From: Maribacter stanieri
Lineage (GTDB): Bacteria; Bacteroidota; Bacteroidia; Flavobacteriales; Flavobacteriaceae
Direction of reading: 5' to 3'
NCBI RefSeq assembly: GCF_900112245.1
Contig: NZ_FOYX01000001.1
Span: 62,001-126,000, forward strand
DNA: 64,000 bases
Below the pieces are notes generated by a model. It was not told where the DNA came from, searched no databases, and saw nothing but the letters and a program-made list of their open reading frames with translations. A program made the translations under genes and the position numbers. Below, piece by piece: positions 26,813 through 36,325 of the stretch (position 1 is its first letter; the number at the start of each line of letters is the position of its first letter).

Positions 26813-28006
26813 ATGATACATATTAAAACACAAGTAGGAATAATAGGTGCCGGACCTTCGGGGATGGTCTTGGCAAATTGGTTGAAAAAACACGATATAG
26901 ATGCCGTAGTCATAGAACTACGCTCACGGGAATATGTTGAAGGTAGGGTTCGTGCCGGTTTGGTAGAACAGAACACCAAAGATATTTTGAAGGAATTGGG
27001 GCTTGATGCCCGAATGAAAAAAGAAGGCATTGTTCATGATGCCGTATACCTTAGTTTTGATGAGGAACGTGTTCATATACCATTTGGCGAATTGACCGGC
27101 GGCAGAACCATAACTATTTACGGTCAGCAGGAAATTACCAAAGATCTTACGGATGCTTGGTTGCAAGAGGGCGGAGAACTGCACTTTGAAACTAGGGCGA
27201 CCAAAATAGTAGATTTTGATACGAAGCGTCCTAAAATACATTTTGAAAAAGACGGCGAAGAAGGAATTCTGGAATGCGATTTTGTGGCGGCCTGTGACGG
27301 TTTTCATGGCATTGGACGTAAGACCTTGCCAAAGAAAAGTTTCCAGTCCTATGATATTACCTATCCGTTCAGCTGGTTGGGAATATTGGCAAATGTAGCG
27401 CCTTCAACAGATGAATTAATATATGCATATCAGGAGAATGGTTTTGCATTACATAGTTTACGTTCAGAGACCGTAAGTAGATTATATGTTCAGGTAGACA
27501 ATGATGAATCGGTAGATAATTGGTCTGATGATAGAATTTGGAGTGAATTATCTAAGCGATTAGCTACACCTAGTTGGGAGCTTAAAGAGGGTCCTATTTT
27601 TGAAAAAGGAATAACGCCTATGCGCAGCCATATGATTGATAGTTTACGAAGTGGCAGATTATTATTGGCTGGCGATGCTGCACATATAGTTCCACCAACA
27701 GGGGGTAAAGGAATGAACTTGGCCATTGCCGATGTAAAACATATGGTTGACGCCTTTGTGGCCTATTATAAAACGAATTCTGAAACGTTACTGGACACTT
27801 ATACCAATGATGCCCTTCGTAGAATATGGAGAGCGCAGGATTTTTCGAATTTCATGACTAAATTATTTCACAAACAAGACGCTCATGGGTCATTTACCTA
27901 TCGCTTACAAAAAGCAAAATTTGATTATCTAAAAGTATCTAGAGCATATAAAACCACCATAGCAGAGAACTATGTAGGGCTACCGTTTGAATCGTTTAAA
28001 AATTAA
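26813..28006 (+). CDS. pobA: 4-hydroxybenzoate 3-monooxygenase
   Basis: 397 aa, the usual length of PobA. FAD-binding GAGPSG at residues 12-17, then RVRAGLVEQ (the family's substrate-side motif), the DG motif CDGFHGIGR and the second FAD motif GDAAHIVPPTGGKGMNLAI. It hydroxylates 4-hydroxybenzoate to protocatechuate with NADPH and O2, feeding the enzymes encoded around it. It lies inside the pca operon, so 4-hydroxybenzoate and protocatechuate use are jointly controlled, probably by the divergent AraC protein. Confidence 0.92.
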   Translation: MIHIKTQVGIIGAGPSGMVLANWLKKHDIDAVVIELRSREYVEGRVRAGLVEQNTKDILKELGLDARMKKEGIVHDAVYLSFDEERVHIPFGELTGGRTITIYGQQEITKDLTDAWLQEGGELHFETRATKIVDFDTKRPKIHFEKDGEEGILECDFVAACDGFHGIGRKTLPKKSFQSYDITYPFSWLGILANVAPSTDELIYAYQENGFALHSLRSETVSRLYVQVDNDESVDNWSDDRIWSELSKRLATPSWELKEGPIFEKGITPMRSHMIDSLRSGRLLLAGDAAHIVPPTGGKGMNLAIADVKHMVDAFVAYYKTNSETLLDTYTNDALRRIWRAQDFSNFMTKLFHKQDAHGSFTYRLQKAKFDYLKVSRAYKTTIAENYVGLPFESFKN

Positions 28007-28012
28007 ATCCCA

Positions 28013-29359
28013 ATGAAAACAGTTCCAATAATAAGTGCTGAAAAAGCAGCAAGTTTAGTAAAAGATGGCGACATCATTTTAGGGGGTGGCTTTGGTATGA
28101 CGGGTAACCCCGTGAATATCATTCATGAATTGGCAAAGACCAAGACCAAAGACCTCACCTTTATTGCAAACAATGTAGGCGAACCTAATATGGGCGGTGG
28201 TCGCTTGTTGAACAATGGTCAATTAAAGAAAATGATCGGCTCTTTTTTTACTTCGAATAGGGAAGCCGTTTTAGCGGCACAAGAAGGTCGTGTGGAATAT
28301 GAATTATTGCCTCAAGGAACTTTGGCAGAAGCTATACGGGCAGGTGGTGCAGGTATTGGCGGATTTTATACGCCCACATCAGCAGGAACCTTAATCGCTG
28401 AAGGACGAGAAACCAAAATATTGAACGGTAAAGAGCAAGTGTTTATAGAAGGTGTTCGAGGAAATGTAGCCATTATAAGAGCTTGGAAAGCAGATACGGC
28501 AGGAAATCTGCAATACCGCATGACCGAACAAAATTTCAATAGAGCAATGGCAACAGCTGCTGATATTGTAATTGCCGAAGTGCAAGAAATTGTTCCGAAT
28601 GGGGAAATTGACCCCAATGAAATTCATACTCCAGGTTGTTTTGTAGACTATTTGGTGGAGCGAAAACTAACAGAAGAAGATTTGGGTTCTTCAGCATCGG
28701 TAGGTTCCTCAAAAGTAATTGATGAAAAACGGATGAATATGGCCAAACGAGCGTTTGCGGAATTAGAAAAAGGCGATGTGGTGAATCTTGGAATTGGCAT
28801 CCCAACTTTAGTAGCCGATTTGATAAAACCAGAAGACGGCATCATTCTACATACCGAAAACGGAATGCTAGGTGTAGGCCCCGAACCAAAAGATGGTGGC
28901 GGCGCTATGTATTATCCTGTAAATGCAGGTAAAGTACCAGTAACGGCGTTGCCTGGAAGCAGTTATTTTGATAGTGCCGATAGTTTTGCCATGATTCGTG
29001 GCGGGCATATTGATGTGGCCATTATGGGCGGATTGGAAGTAGATGCGCAAGGAAATCTGGCCAACTGGTCCGTACCCGGAAAACCTTTGTTAGGTGTAGG
29101 CGGTGCGATGGATTTAGCATCGGGCGCCAAAAAATTAATTATTACATTACGCCATACGGATAGAGACGGCGGTTCAAAAGTAGTTGAAAATTGCACGTTA
29201 CCCATTACGGATTTTAGCTGTGTAGATATGTTGATTACGGAATTGGCCGTGTTCAAGTTTATTGACGGGCAGTTGACCCTTATAGAGATTTTACCAGGTA
29301 GTACCTTGGAAGAAGTCCGTGAAAAAACCGAAGCCAAATTTGTAGAACAGTTACAGTAG
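28013..29359 (+). CDS. pcaIJ: Fused 3-oxoadipate CoA-transferase (alpha and beta subunits in one chain)
   Basis: 448 aa. The first half is the A subunit ([31 protein letters not shown]), the second the B subunit with the catalytic glutamate E282 in [11 protein letters not shown]. These are usually two genes, pcaI and pcaJ; here one reading frame covers both with a linker near residues 220-235. It moves CoA from succinyl-CoA to 3-oxoadipate. Whether the true acceptor is 3-oxoadipate or acetoacetate cannot be read, but the operon decides for 3-oxoadipate. Confidence 0.9.
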   Translation: MKTVPIISAEKAASLVKDGDIILGGGFGMTGNPVNIIHELAKTKTKDLTFIANNVGEPNMGGGRLLNNGQLKKMIGSFFTSNREAVLAAQEGRVEYELLPQGTLAEAIRAGGAGIGGFYTPTSAGTLIAEGRETKILNGKEQVFIEGVRGNVAIIRAWKADTAGNLQYRMTEQNFNRAMATAADIVIAEVQEIVPNGEIDPNEIHTPGCFVDYLVERKLTEEDLGSSASVGSSKVIDEKRMNMAKRAFAELEKGDVVNLGIGIPTLVADLIKPEDGIILHTENGMLGVGPEPKDGGGAMYYPVNAGKVPVTALPGSSYFDSADSFAMIRGGHIDVAIMGGLEVDAQGNLANWSVPGKPLLGVGGAMDLASGAKKLIITLRHTDRDGGSKVVENCTLPITDFSCVDMLITELAVFKFIDGQLTLIEILPGSTLEEVREKTEAKFVEQLQ

Positions 29360-29363
29360 AAAA

Positions 29364-30581
29364 ATGAAAGAAGCATATATAGTTGACGCGATAAGAACCC
29401 CAATAGGTAGTTTTAGAGGTGCTTTGGCACAAGTGAGAGCAGATGATTTGGCGGCAATTCCCATCAAGGCCTTACTCGAAAAATATCCGAATCTACCCAA
29501 AGATGCGATTGATGATGTTATACTAGGATGCCATAATCAAGCCGGGGAAGACAATAGAAATGTGGCGCGTATGGCGCTACTCTTGGCAGGATTACCATAT
29601 ACCGTTCCCGGTGAAACGATCAATAGATTATGCTCATCAGGTATGTCTGCCGTGGTGCAAGCAAATCGTGCTATTAAAGCTGGAGATGGCGATGTATTTA
29701 TTGCCGGAGGAATGGAACACATGTCTAGAGGACCTTTGGTGATTTCAAAGTCAGCTATAGCGTTTGGTAACGATTCCAAAATGGAAGACTCTAGCTTTGG
29801 ATGGCGTTTTGTGAATAAAAAGTTACATGAAATGTATGGTACGGATGCCATGGGAATTACCGCAGAAAATCTAGCTGAGATGTTTAACATAAGCAGGGAA
29901 GACCAAGATTTATTCGCGTATAATTCTCAAATGAAAGCCACTAAAGCACAACAAAATGGTATTTTAGGGGAAGAAATTTGTCCGGTTGAAATTCCACAAC
30001 GAAAAGGAGACCCCATTATCGTGAGTCAAGATGAATTCATAAGACCGAGTACAACGGTAGAAAAATTAGCCACTTTAAGAGCCGTCTTCAAAAAAGATGG
30101 AACGGTAACCGCAGGTAATGCATCAGGATTAAATGACGGTGCCGCAGCAATGTTAGTTGTTTCAGAAGATGCCTTGAAAAAATACAATCTCACGCCAAAA
30201 GCTAGAATAGTAGCTTCAGCTGTAGTGGGTGTAGAACCAAAAATAATGGGTATTGGTCCTGTGTACGCCACAAGAAAAGTTTTGGCAAAAGCAGGCTTGG
30301 AATTAAAGGACATGGATGTACTAGAATTCAACGAAGCCTTTTCCGCTCAAGCGCTAGCCTGTACACGAGAGTTAGGTTTAGCAGATGATGACCCAAGAAT
30401 AAACCCTAACGGCGGAGCGATTGCTATCGGTCACCCTTTAGGAATGTCTGGTACACGAATACTTCAAGCGGCAACGAACGAATTAATTCGATCCGGAGGA
30501 AAATATGGTTTGGCTACCATGTGTGTGGGTGTAGGCATGGGGTATGCTACTATTATTGAGAATGTCTCTACAAGTAAGTAA
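29364..30581 (+). CDS. pcaF: 3-oxoadipyl-CoA thiolase
   Basis: 405 aa, full-length thiolase. Active-site C90 in INRLCSSGMS, GHPLGMSGTR histidine near residue 358, and the second cysteine in MCVGVGMGYA near 389. It splits 3-oxoadipyl-CoA into succinyl-CoA and acetyl-CoA, ending the beta-ketoadipate pathway. It is the last gene of the operon, starting 4 nt after the CoA-transferase; no clear hairpin terminator follows. Confidence 0.92.
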   Translation: MKEAYIVDAIRTPIGSFRGALAQVRADDLAAIPIKALLEKYPNLPKDAIDDVILGCHNQAGEDNRNVARMALLLAGLPYTVPGETINRLCSSGMSAVVQANRAIKAGDGDVFIAGGMEHMSRGPLVISKSAIAFGNDSKMEDSSFGWRFVNKKLHEMYGTDAMGITAENLAEMFNISREDQDLFAYNSQMKATKAQQNGILGEEICPVEIPQRKGDPIIVSQDEFIRPSTTVEKLATLRAVFKKDGTVTAGNASGLNDGAAAMLVVSEDALKKYNLTPKARIVASAVVGVEPKIMGIGPVYATRKVLAKAGLELKDMDVLEFNEAFSAQALACTRELGLADDDPRINPNGGAIAIGHPLGMSGTRILQAATNELIRSGGKYGLATMCVGVGMGYATIIENVSTSK

Positions 30582-30664
30582 ATAAATCAAGAAAACACTC
30601 ATTTTTTTTTAAGATATCGATATGAAAGTTATTTAAAGTTAGGATTCGTTTGTGTAGCATATGA

Positions 30665-31333
30665 ACGGAAAATATGGTTCTCTCAACCTCAGAAGAAGAT
30701 AATCCTTTGGCTACGGATTTGGCGAGAGCGTAGGTAGACGATTTTCAATCTACCAATGGAGGTAATTGGGGCATGGAGAGCGTAAATGCCATGATAAAAC
30801 ATTGGCCTGCCGGTGGACCGGAAGAGGTTGGTAACGTGTACATTCCGATTAATTTACAGTATAGCCCCTATACAGCTGATACAGCAAGGGAAGTAAGTTT
30901 GGCCGGAGGTAGTCCTTTAGAAGACTTTACCAATAGAGGTTATAAAGGAAAATCAGTTAAGACCATCAATGCGACCGATATGCAATTGGTAAAAGATACA
31001 AAAGCAAAAATGGGAGACAAACCGGTCATTGTATCAGTAAAAATAGCAAAGCCAATGGTTTTTTCTCAGATAGAAGTTAGCGCTGCCGCAATTCTTGTGC
31101 CTATGGGTATTCAAGACCAAGCCTTAATGGAAATTATTACTGGTGCTGCAGAACCGTCAGGCTTGTTGCCATTTCAAATGCCTGCCGATATGTTGACAGT
31201 AGAGGCACAATTCGAAGATGTACCAAGAGATATGCAGCCTTACTCAGATTCAGATGGCAATACGTATGATATCGCCTTTGGATTGAATTGGAACGGGGTA
31301 ATCGAAGATGCAAGGGGGCAAAAGTATCGGTAA
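30665..31333 (+). pseudogene. Decayed GH3 beta-glucosidase
   Basis: The frame gives pieces typical of Bacteroidetes GH3 enzymes: NPLATDLARA, then an in-frame TAG at 30731-30733, then DDFQSTNGGNWGMESVNA, HWPAGGPEE, then a jump to VYIPINLQYSPYTA with the catalytic core missing, and the C-terminal part GDKPVIVSVKIAKPMVF, PSGLLPFQMPA and DIAFGLNWNGVI. An upstream in-frame TGA at 30662 closes the frame. So there is one nonsense codon and at least one large internal deletion; a translated remnant from ATG 30773 would be 186 aa and inactive. Confidence 0.8.
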
Positions 31334-31650
31334 AACTAAACCTTAGGGAGGTCACACATTTTAATAATTTCTTTAAGAAAAAAATACATATAGGTCACTC
31401 CAAATTTTGGAGCTCATAATAAACGATGTGCTAATTTTAGACAAATGAACTATTTCTAAATCTAAAACTGAAATGAAAATTGAATTTAAAAGAATTAAAA
31501 TAATCTGAACACCAATTTCTTTTTTACCTAAATTGCAATAAGAATTTATTAATAATCAGAAAACTAAAACTGCATACGTTTTTGCATACGATTTTATAAT
31601 TTAATAGCGGTTGAGCCCAATAAAACCGTTGGGAATTTTCCATACGAGGA
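31334..31650. other. Gene-free stretch with short direct repeats next to the tRNA fragment
   Basis: No gene seen. TGCATACG occurs at 31571-31578 and again at 31583-31590, 12 bp apart, and CATACG again at 31641-31646. Short repeats of this sort next to a partial tRNA are what arm sites of a tyrosine integrase look like, but no integrase gene is in the window. Confidence 0.4.
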
Positions 31651-31694
31651 GCTCATAACCCGAAGGTCGCTGGTTCGAGTCCAGTCCCCGCTAC
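31651..31694 (+). other. 3' fragment of tRNA-fMet (CAT anticodon), att-like site
   Basis: From the anticodon loop onward this reads as initiator tRNA: CTCATAA loop (CAT at 31654-31656), CCCGA stem strand, variable loop, T-arm GGTTCGAGTCC and acceptor strand CCCCGCT. The D-arm and the 5' acceptor and anticodon strands are absent; the sequence before 31651 does not pair. It is therefore not a working tRNA but the kind of 3' duplicate left at one end of an element inserted in a tRNA gene. A terminator follows directly. Confidence 0.75.
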
Positions 31695-31703
31695 TAAGTT
31701 TAA

Positions 31704-31731
31704 AGCCTCTGAAACTTCAGAGGCTTTTTTT
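31704..31731 (+). terminator. Rho-independent terminator after the tRNA fragment
   Basis: Stem GCCTCTG/CAGAGGC (up to 9 bp) with a T7 tract. It likely served the original tRNA gene. Confidence 0.8.
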
Positions 31732-31839
31732 ATTTATAATATTTTAAAGAGATCATTACTATTTAATACGAAAGTTCATGCTATTAATTTGAAACTAGAA
31801 TCTCTTCTCATTTTTCCATTTTAGCAAAACCTAAAACGT

Positions 31840-34140
31840 TTAATTTTCTCTAAATATTTCAAATACTAGGTCTTTGGTAAGTGGTTGTCCCTTTGCCTTA
31901 TCCCGAATTTCATCAAAGCTAAATCTAAAGTCGCATCCTGCTTTGTATTCGCTACAGCCATAAGCCGATTTTCCTTTTATGATAACGCCCTTATTACATT
32001 TTGGACAACTATTTTCTTCAGAAGTATTCTTTACTTGAACTTTACCTTTTTTAGGTTCTAACTTGAGTTTGAAATTTTCATCAAACCTAACTAATCCTTC
32101 AACTGAAGTATTATTAATTTTAAAGCCTTTTAAATTTACCGTAGACCCTTTTTGAAACAACCTAATAAACTGTTTTTCTGAAATGGTTTTACCTTCAATT
32201 TTAAATGGCAATACAAAATCGCAAGTCTTATTAAATTCAGAACACCCATAAGCTGTTTTTCCTTTTCGAATGGTGCCTTTCTTACATTTAGGGCAAACCT
32301 CTGATGTTATTCCTGTGGCCTTTTTAATAGCTTTTTTCTTAGAAGCCGCTGCTGCCGGTTTATTATTTATCGCTGAAATATTCGCCTTTTTTGTTTCACT
32401 TCGCACTTCGTAAACCAAATGATCTACCATTTGCTTCATTTGCTTAATAAAACTACCAGCACTAAAAGTTCCTTTTTCAATATCTTTTAACTGCTTCTCC
32501 CATTTACCAGTTAGCTCGGCAGATTTTAGCATTTCGTTTTGTATGGTATCAATTAATTGAATACCTGTAACTGTTGGAATTACCTGCTTTTTATTTCGCT
32601 TTATATATTTTCTACGGAACAACGTTTCAATAATATTGGCACGTGTAGAGGGTCGTCCAATACCGTTTTCTTTCATTATCTCACGAAGTTCATCATCATC
32701 AACTTGTTTTCCTGCAGTTTCCATTGCTCGTAATAGTGAGGCTTCAGTAAATTGTTTTGGCGGCTTCGTTTGCTTTTCAATAAACGAAGGTTGGTGTGGC
32801 CCCTTTTCGCCTTTCTGGAAAGTTGGTAATATTCCAGGCTCTTTGGAGGTGTTATTGGGTGTTTCGAAAACAACACGCCATCCTTTTTCTAAAATCTCCT
32901 TACCTGTTGCCTTGAATTTTACTTTCTCTGCTTTACCAATTACAGTTGTATTAGATACTTTGCAATCTGGATAAAATACAGCAATAAAACGGCGTACAAT
33001 TATATCGTAGACCTGTTGTTGATTGTATTGTAAGTTTATTTGTTGCCCTGTTGGTATAATTGCATGGTGATCCGTAACCTTACCATCATCAAAAACCTTT
33101 TTAGTTTTCTTTAATTTCTTCCCATCTAGCGGTTGCGTTAAAGTTGCATAGTTAGATAAGTTCTTTAAAATTCCTGGAACTTTTGGATATACGTCATTTG
33201 GCAAAAAAGTGGTATCTACTCTTGGGTAGGTCACTACTTTTTGCTCGTATAATTTCTGAACTATTTTTAAAGTTTCATCGGCACTAAAACCGAATTTGGT
33301 GTTACAATAGACTTGTAAACCTGTTAAATCAAATAGCTTGGGAGCATATTCATTCCCTGCTTTTTTGGTCGTAGAAACAATTTCAAAATCATGCTCTTTT
33401 ACAATAGAAGCTAATTTCTCCCCGTCTTCCATTTTAAGAAAACGCCCTTCTTCATAACTAAATAGTGTATCGCGATAAAGTGTTTGTAATTCCCAATACG
33501 GTTGTGGTTTAAAATTTTCTATCTCATTAAACCGGTTAACCAACATTGCCAAAGTAGGCGTTTGCACACGACCAACAGATAACATTTGTTTATAGCCACC
33601 ATGTTTTAAAGTATATAATCGTGTTGCATTCATTCCTAAAAGCCAATCTCCAATAGCTCTAGAAAAACCTGCGTAATATAGATTGTCGTAATCTTCTGAT
33701 GGTTTTAAGTTTTTGAAACCTTCTTTTATGGCTTCTGTCGTAAGTGAAGAAATCCAAAGTCGTTCAACTTTTCCTTTATAATTGGCTTGACTTAAGACCC
33801 AACGTTGTATAAGCTCTCCTTCTTGCCCAGCATCCCCACAGTTTATAACAACATCTGCTTTATCAAATAGTTGCTTAATAATTTTAAACTGTTTTTTTAT
33901 ACCAGAATCTTTAGACACTTTGGTTTCAAAGCGTTCCGGCAGCATGGGTAGATTGTTTAAATCCCAACTTTTCCAATGTGGCTTGTAATCATTTGGCTCC
34001 TTTAAAGTACAAAGATGTCCAAAAGTATACGTTACCGCATAACCATTGCCTTCATAATAGCCATCACGTTTGGTATTAGCTCCAAGTACAGAAGCAATTT
34101 CTCGTGCTACAGATGGTTTTTCGGCAATACAGACTTTCAT
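31840..34140 (-). CDS. topB: DNA topoisomerase III (type IA)
   Basis: 766 aa from ATG 34140, chosen over the upstream in-frame ATG at 34173 because MKVCIAEKPSVA is the normal Toprim start. E7 is in the Toprim domain, the catalytic tyrosine is Y305 (TYPRVD) and SVGRVQTPTLA is present. The Toprim acidic motif, usually DADREGE, reads DAGQEGE (residues 103-109), so the middle Asp is Gly; I recall this variant in other Bacteroidetes TopB. Two C-terminal four-cysteine zinc modules (CPKCKKGTIRKG and CPKCNKGVIIKG) bind DNA. It relaxes or decatenates DNA. It lies just right of the att-like tRNA scar. Confidence 0.9.
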   Translation of the reverse strand: MKVCIAEKPSVAREIASVLGANTKRDGYYEGNGYAVTYTFGHLCTLKEPNDYKPHWKSWDLNNLPMLPERFETKVSKDSGIKKQFKIIKQLFDKADVVINCGDAGQEGELIQRWVLSQANYKGKVERLWISSLTTEAIKEGFKNLKPSEDYDNLYYAGFSRAIGDWLLGMNATRLYTLKHGGYKQMLSVGRVQTPTLAMLVNRFNEIENFKPQPYWELQTLYRDTLFSYEEGRFLKMEDGEKLASIVKEHDFEIVSTTKKAGNEYAPKLFDLTGLQVYCNTKFGFSADETLKIVQKLYEQKVVTYPRVDTTFLPNDVYPKVPGILKNLSNYATLTQPLDGKKLKKTKKVFDDGKVTDHHAIIPTGQQINLQYNQQQVYDIIVRRFIAVFYPDCKVSNTTVIGKAEKVKFKATGKEILEKGWRVVFETPNNTSKEPGILPTFQKGEKGPHQPSFIEKQTKPPKQFTEASLLRAMETAGKQVDDDELREIMKENGIGRPSTRANIIETLFRRKYIKRNKKQVIPTVTGIQLIDTIQNEMLKSAELTGKWEKQLKDIEKGTFSAGSFIKQMKQMVDHLVYEVRSETKKANISAINNKPAAAASKKKAIKKATGITSEVCPKCKKGTIRKGKTAYGCSEFNKTCDFVLPFKIEGKTISEKQFIRLFQKGSTVNLKGFKINNTSVEGLVRFDENFKLKLEPKKGKVQVKNTSEENSCPKCNKGVIIKGKSAYGCSEYKAGCDFRFSFDEIRDKAKGQPLTKDLVFEIFREN

Positions 34141-34332
34141 TTTATAAATTATACAGGTATAAATATTGTGCACACTAGCAGAGTGCTAATAAAAACAGCG
34201 CTAAAATACAGTTATGTAGATTTTGAATTAGTGTATTTAGTAAAAATAATTGCGACACTAAGCAGTAGCAGCGAAAATACCATTAACAAGTGAAGTGTTA
34301 TGGGTTCCTATTTTCTAGATTTATATTTTTAC

Positions 34333-34773
34333 CTAGTACGTCAAGGTATTATAACCATTAGCTTGTAATTGAAGCACCCTTACCGAAGCTGTTGGCGTTA
34401 CGTTGAGTCCATCAAAAAGTGTCTCTTCAGCTACACCTAATTTTTCCATGGCAACACTACATACGCTTACTTTGACCTTTCCTTTATATTTTTGAAAAAA
34501 CTTCTCTAGTTCAGAATCTTTTACCAGTTGCGTAACTACTTTCCCTTTGACCACTATTTCATAATCTTCTATTAAAACTCCATTTTCAATAAGTAAATCG
34601 TACATATTTAAAACTCCTTTAAAATGCCTTTCTGTAGTAAGTACAAAAGCATACTTAGGTGTTTTTTGTAAATCGGCAACTGCTTGTTGGTCTAATTTTT
34701 TCTGCCCTTGAACTTCTACTGTAGCAGTAATCATGACCATAATGACTAGAAATATTCGGAAAATATTGTTCAT
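34333..34773 (-). CDS. Secreted DsrE/DsrF-like protein
   Basis: 146 aa with a signal peptide (NIFRIFLVIMVMITATVEVQGQ). The mature part has the DsrE-like pattern YAFVLTTERHFKGVLNMYDLLIENG, then VKVSVCSVAMEKLGV with a single conserved cysteine that in this family can carry sulfur. Exported members of the family are common in Bacteroidetes but their role is unclear. It is a single gene with AT-rich flanks. Confidence 0.65.
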   Translation of the reverse strand: MNNIFRIFLVIMVMITATVEVQGQKKLDQQAVADLQKTPKYAFVLTTERHFKGVLNMYDLLIENGVLIEDYEIVVKGKVVTQLVKDSELEKFFQKYKGKVKVSVCSVAMEKLGVAEETLFDGLNVTPTASVRVLQLQANGYNTLTY

Positions 34774-35054
34774 GACTTTTATTTTAATGTATATATATTA
34801 AATAAAAATACTGAATTATAATGCCATTTCTAATTTACGCTATGTGAAAATCCATAACTCTATTTACATCATTAGCATTTTACTACAAAATGACTAAGAA
34901 CAAATTAAAAAGTAGTAAAAAATACGATCGCTGACAATGACTGTACTAACATTTAATTCGTTCAGAAATCAAAATAAATTAAACAATGTCAAAAATGAAA
35001 TAATTAAAATTACACAGCTAAAAGCTCTCCGTAATTTTTGAAATGAAGTGGTTT

Positions 35055-35501
35055 TTAATTGAGTTTCTTTTGCTCTAATTTATTAAGTAAATTCTTAGCC
35101 GCTAGCCAAAACCGCTTGGAAGTTGGGTTGGGAATAACAGACATTTCAGGAATATCGGATTCAGGACTGACCATTAATTTAATATATTGAAAAGCTTCAT
35201 TTGGTATGTCATCTGATAGATAAGCCATACTCCAAGTATCAAATTCTCTTGAATATATATTGCCCTTAGAAAGTAAAATCACTTCATAATGACGTGAATC
35301 TACCCTAATTTTTTCAAATAATGCTAGAACTATCTCAGCTTCCCCTTCCAAATACTGTATAAAAAATCCTTTATGATATACCAGGCAACCTGTAATATCA
35401 TGTCTCTTATTGAAATCTCTTGACTCATTTAAAATATCATCAACTTGCTTGGTCGAAAGGGTATTGGCTGTTGATCTATACACAAGATTGTACATATACA
35501 T
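35055..35501 (-). CDS. BLUF-domain blue-light photoreceptor
   Basis: 148 aa, a short BLUF protein with little beyond the sensor. The flavin-switch residues are present: Y8 (LVYRS), N31, Q49 (FIQYLEG), W90 and M92 (DTWSM). BLUF proteins bind FAD and rearrange a hydrogen-bond network on blue light, then signal through partner proteins. No output domain is fused and no obvious partner gene is adjacent. Met1 and Met3 are both possible starts. Confidence 0.88.
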   Translation of the reverse strand: MYMYNLVYRSTANTLSTKQVDDILNESRDFNKRHDITGCLVYHKGFFIQYLEGEAEIVLALFEKIRVDSRHYEVILLSKGNIYSREFDTWSMAYLSDDIPNEAFQYIKLMVSPESDIPEMSVIPNPTSKRFWLAAKNLLNKLEQKKLN

Positions 35502-35727
35502 CTAAGAATTAGAAACTATTCAATTAAATTATAAGTTAACAACTTTCAACGAATAAAACCCTCTAAACGTATTCTTTTTCTTACATATTTGTTTTAATGA
35601 ATAGGCTTCACATCTTATGATAATGGTATTCAGCAATTAAATCTGATGCGTTAATTATAAATTTAATAGCGACTATTGAAACCCATTTTTAAACATAATT
35701 TTCAACAGAACTTTAAACTTAGAAATT

Positions 35728-36195
35728 ATGAAAAATAAAATATTAGCAACTTTAGTATTAACGGTAGTTTTAGCTTCTTGCTCAGGCACTAAAAAAACAA
35801 CTTCCAATACTGAAAAAACAGATACAGTAGTTTCTGCAGAAAAGGAAAATACCGAAAATAGCAATACAACTTCACAAGTATCTAAAGCTTCAATTCAACC
35901 CAATATTGCCGTACAAACAAACGGTTCTACAGGTGCTATGAGTAATAGTATGGCAAAGACCAATACAAAAAGTACTTCTAAAGAAAACTCTCAAATGTTC
36001 AAAGCCCTTGAGATGAGCGAAGAACAAGTTACCACATATAATGCTGCAATGAACCAATTTAAAACTAAGCAAGCCAATATGCCAAGTGGTGAGATGTTAG
36101 GTAGTATTGAGAGTGAGCGAACACGACAATTAAAAAACATTTTATCTAGTGCTCAATTTGCTAAATACGAAAAATGGCAGGCAGATAATCAGTAG
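35728..36195 (+). CDS. Small lipoprotein of unknown function
   Basis: 155 aa. Signal peptide with lipobox LASC (Cys18), then a Ser/Thr/Lys/Glu-rich low-complexity linker (residues 20-85) and a helical C-terminal part containing MSEEQVTTYNAAMNQF and LSSAQFAKYEKW, which is reminiscent of small LTxxQ-like periplasmic domains. I do not recognise the family with certainty. It lies divergent from the BLUF gene. Confidence 0.55.
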   Translation: MKNKILATLVLTVVLASCSGTKKTTSNTEKTDTVVSAEKENTENSNTTSQVSKASIQPNIAVQTNGSTGAMSNSMAKTNTKSTSKENSQMFKALEMSEEQVTTYNAAMNQFKTKQANMPSGEMLGSIESERTRQLKNILSSAQFAKYEKWQADNQ

Positions 36196-36325
36196 TCACA
36201 CAACTTAGAACCAGTTTTAAAAGATATGATTGTGCAACTTATCGAATCAATTCTAAAAGGTATTCAACTAACATACCGCTATTACCTCTTGTAACTTTAC
36301 GGCATAACATTTAAAGAACATAACA

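Noticed and set aside
31602-31650. A 5' tRNA half interrupted by an insertion before the tRNA-fMet 3' fragment
   Set aside because: A few bases resemble a tRNA 5' part (AGCGG near 31604, CCGTTGGG near 31628), but the acceptor and D-arm do not form and spacing is wrong, so I treat the 3' fragment as a solitary duplicate.
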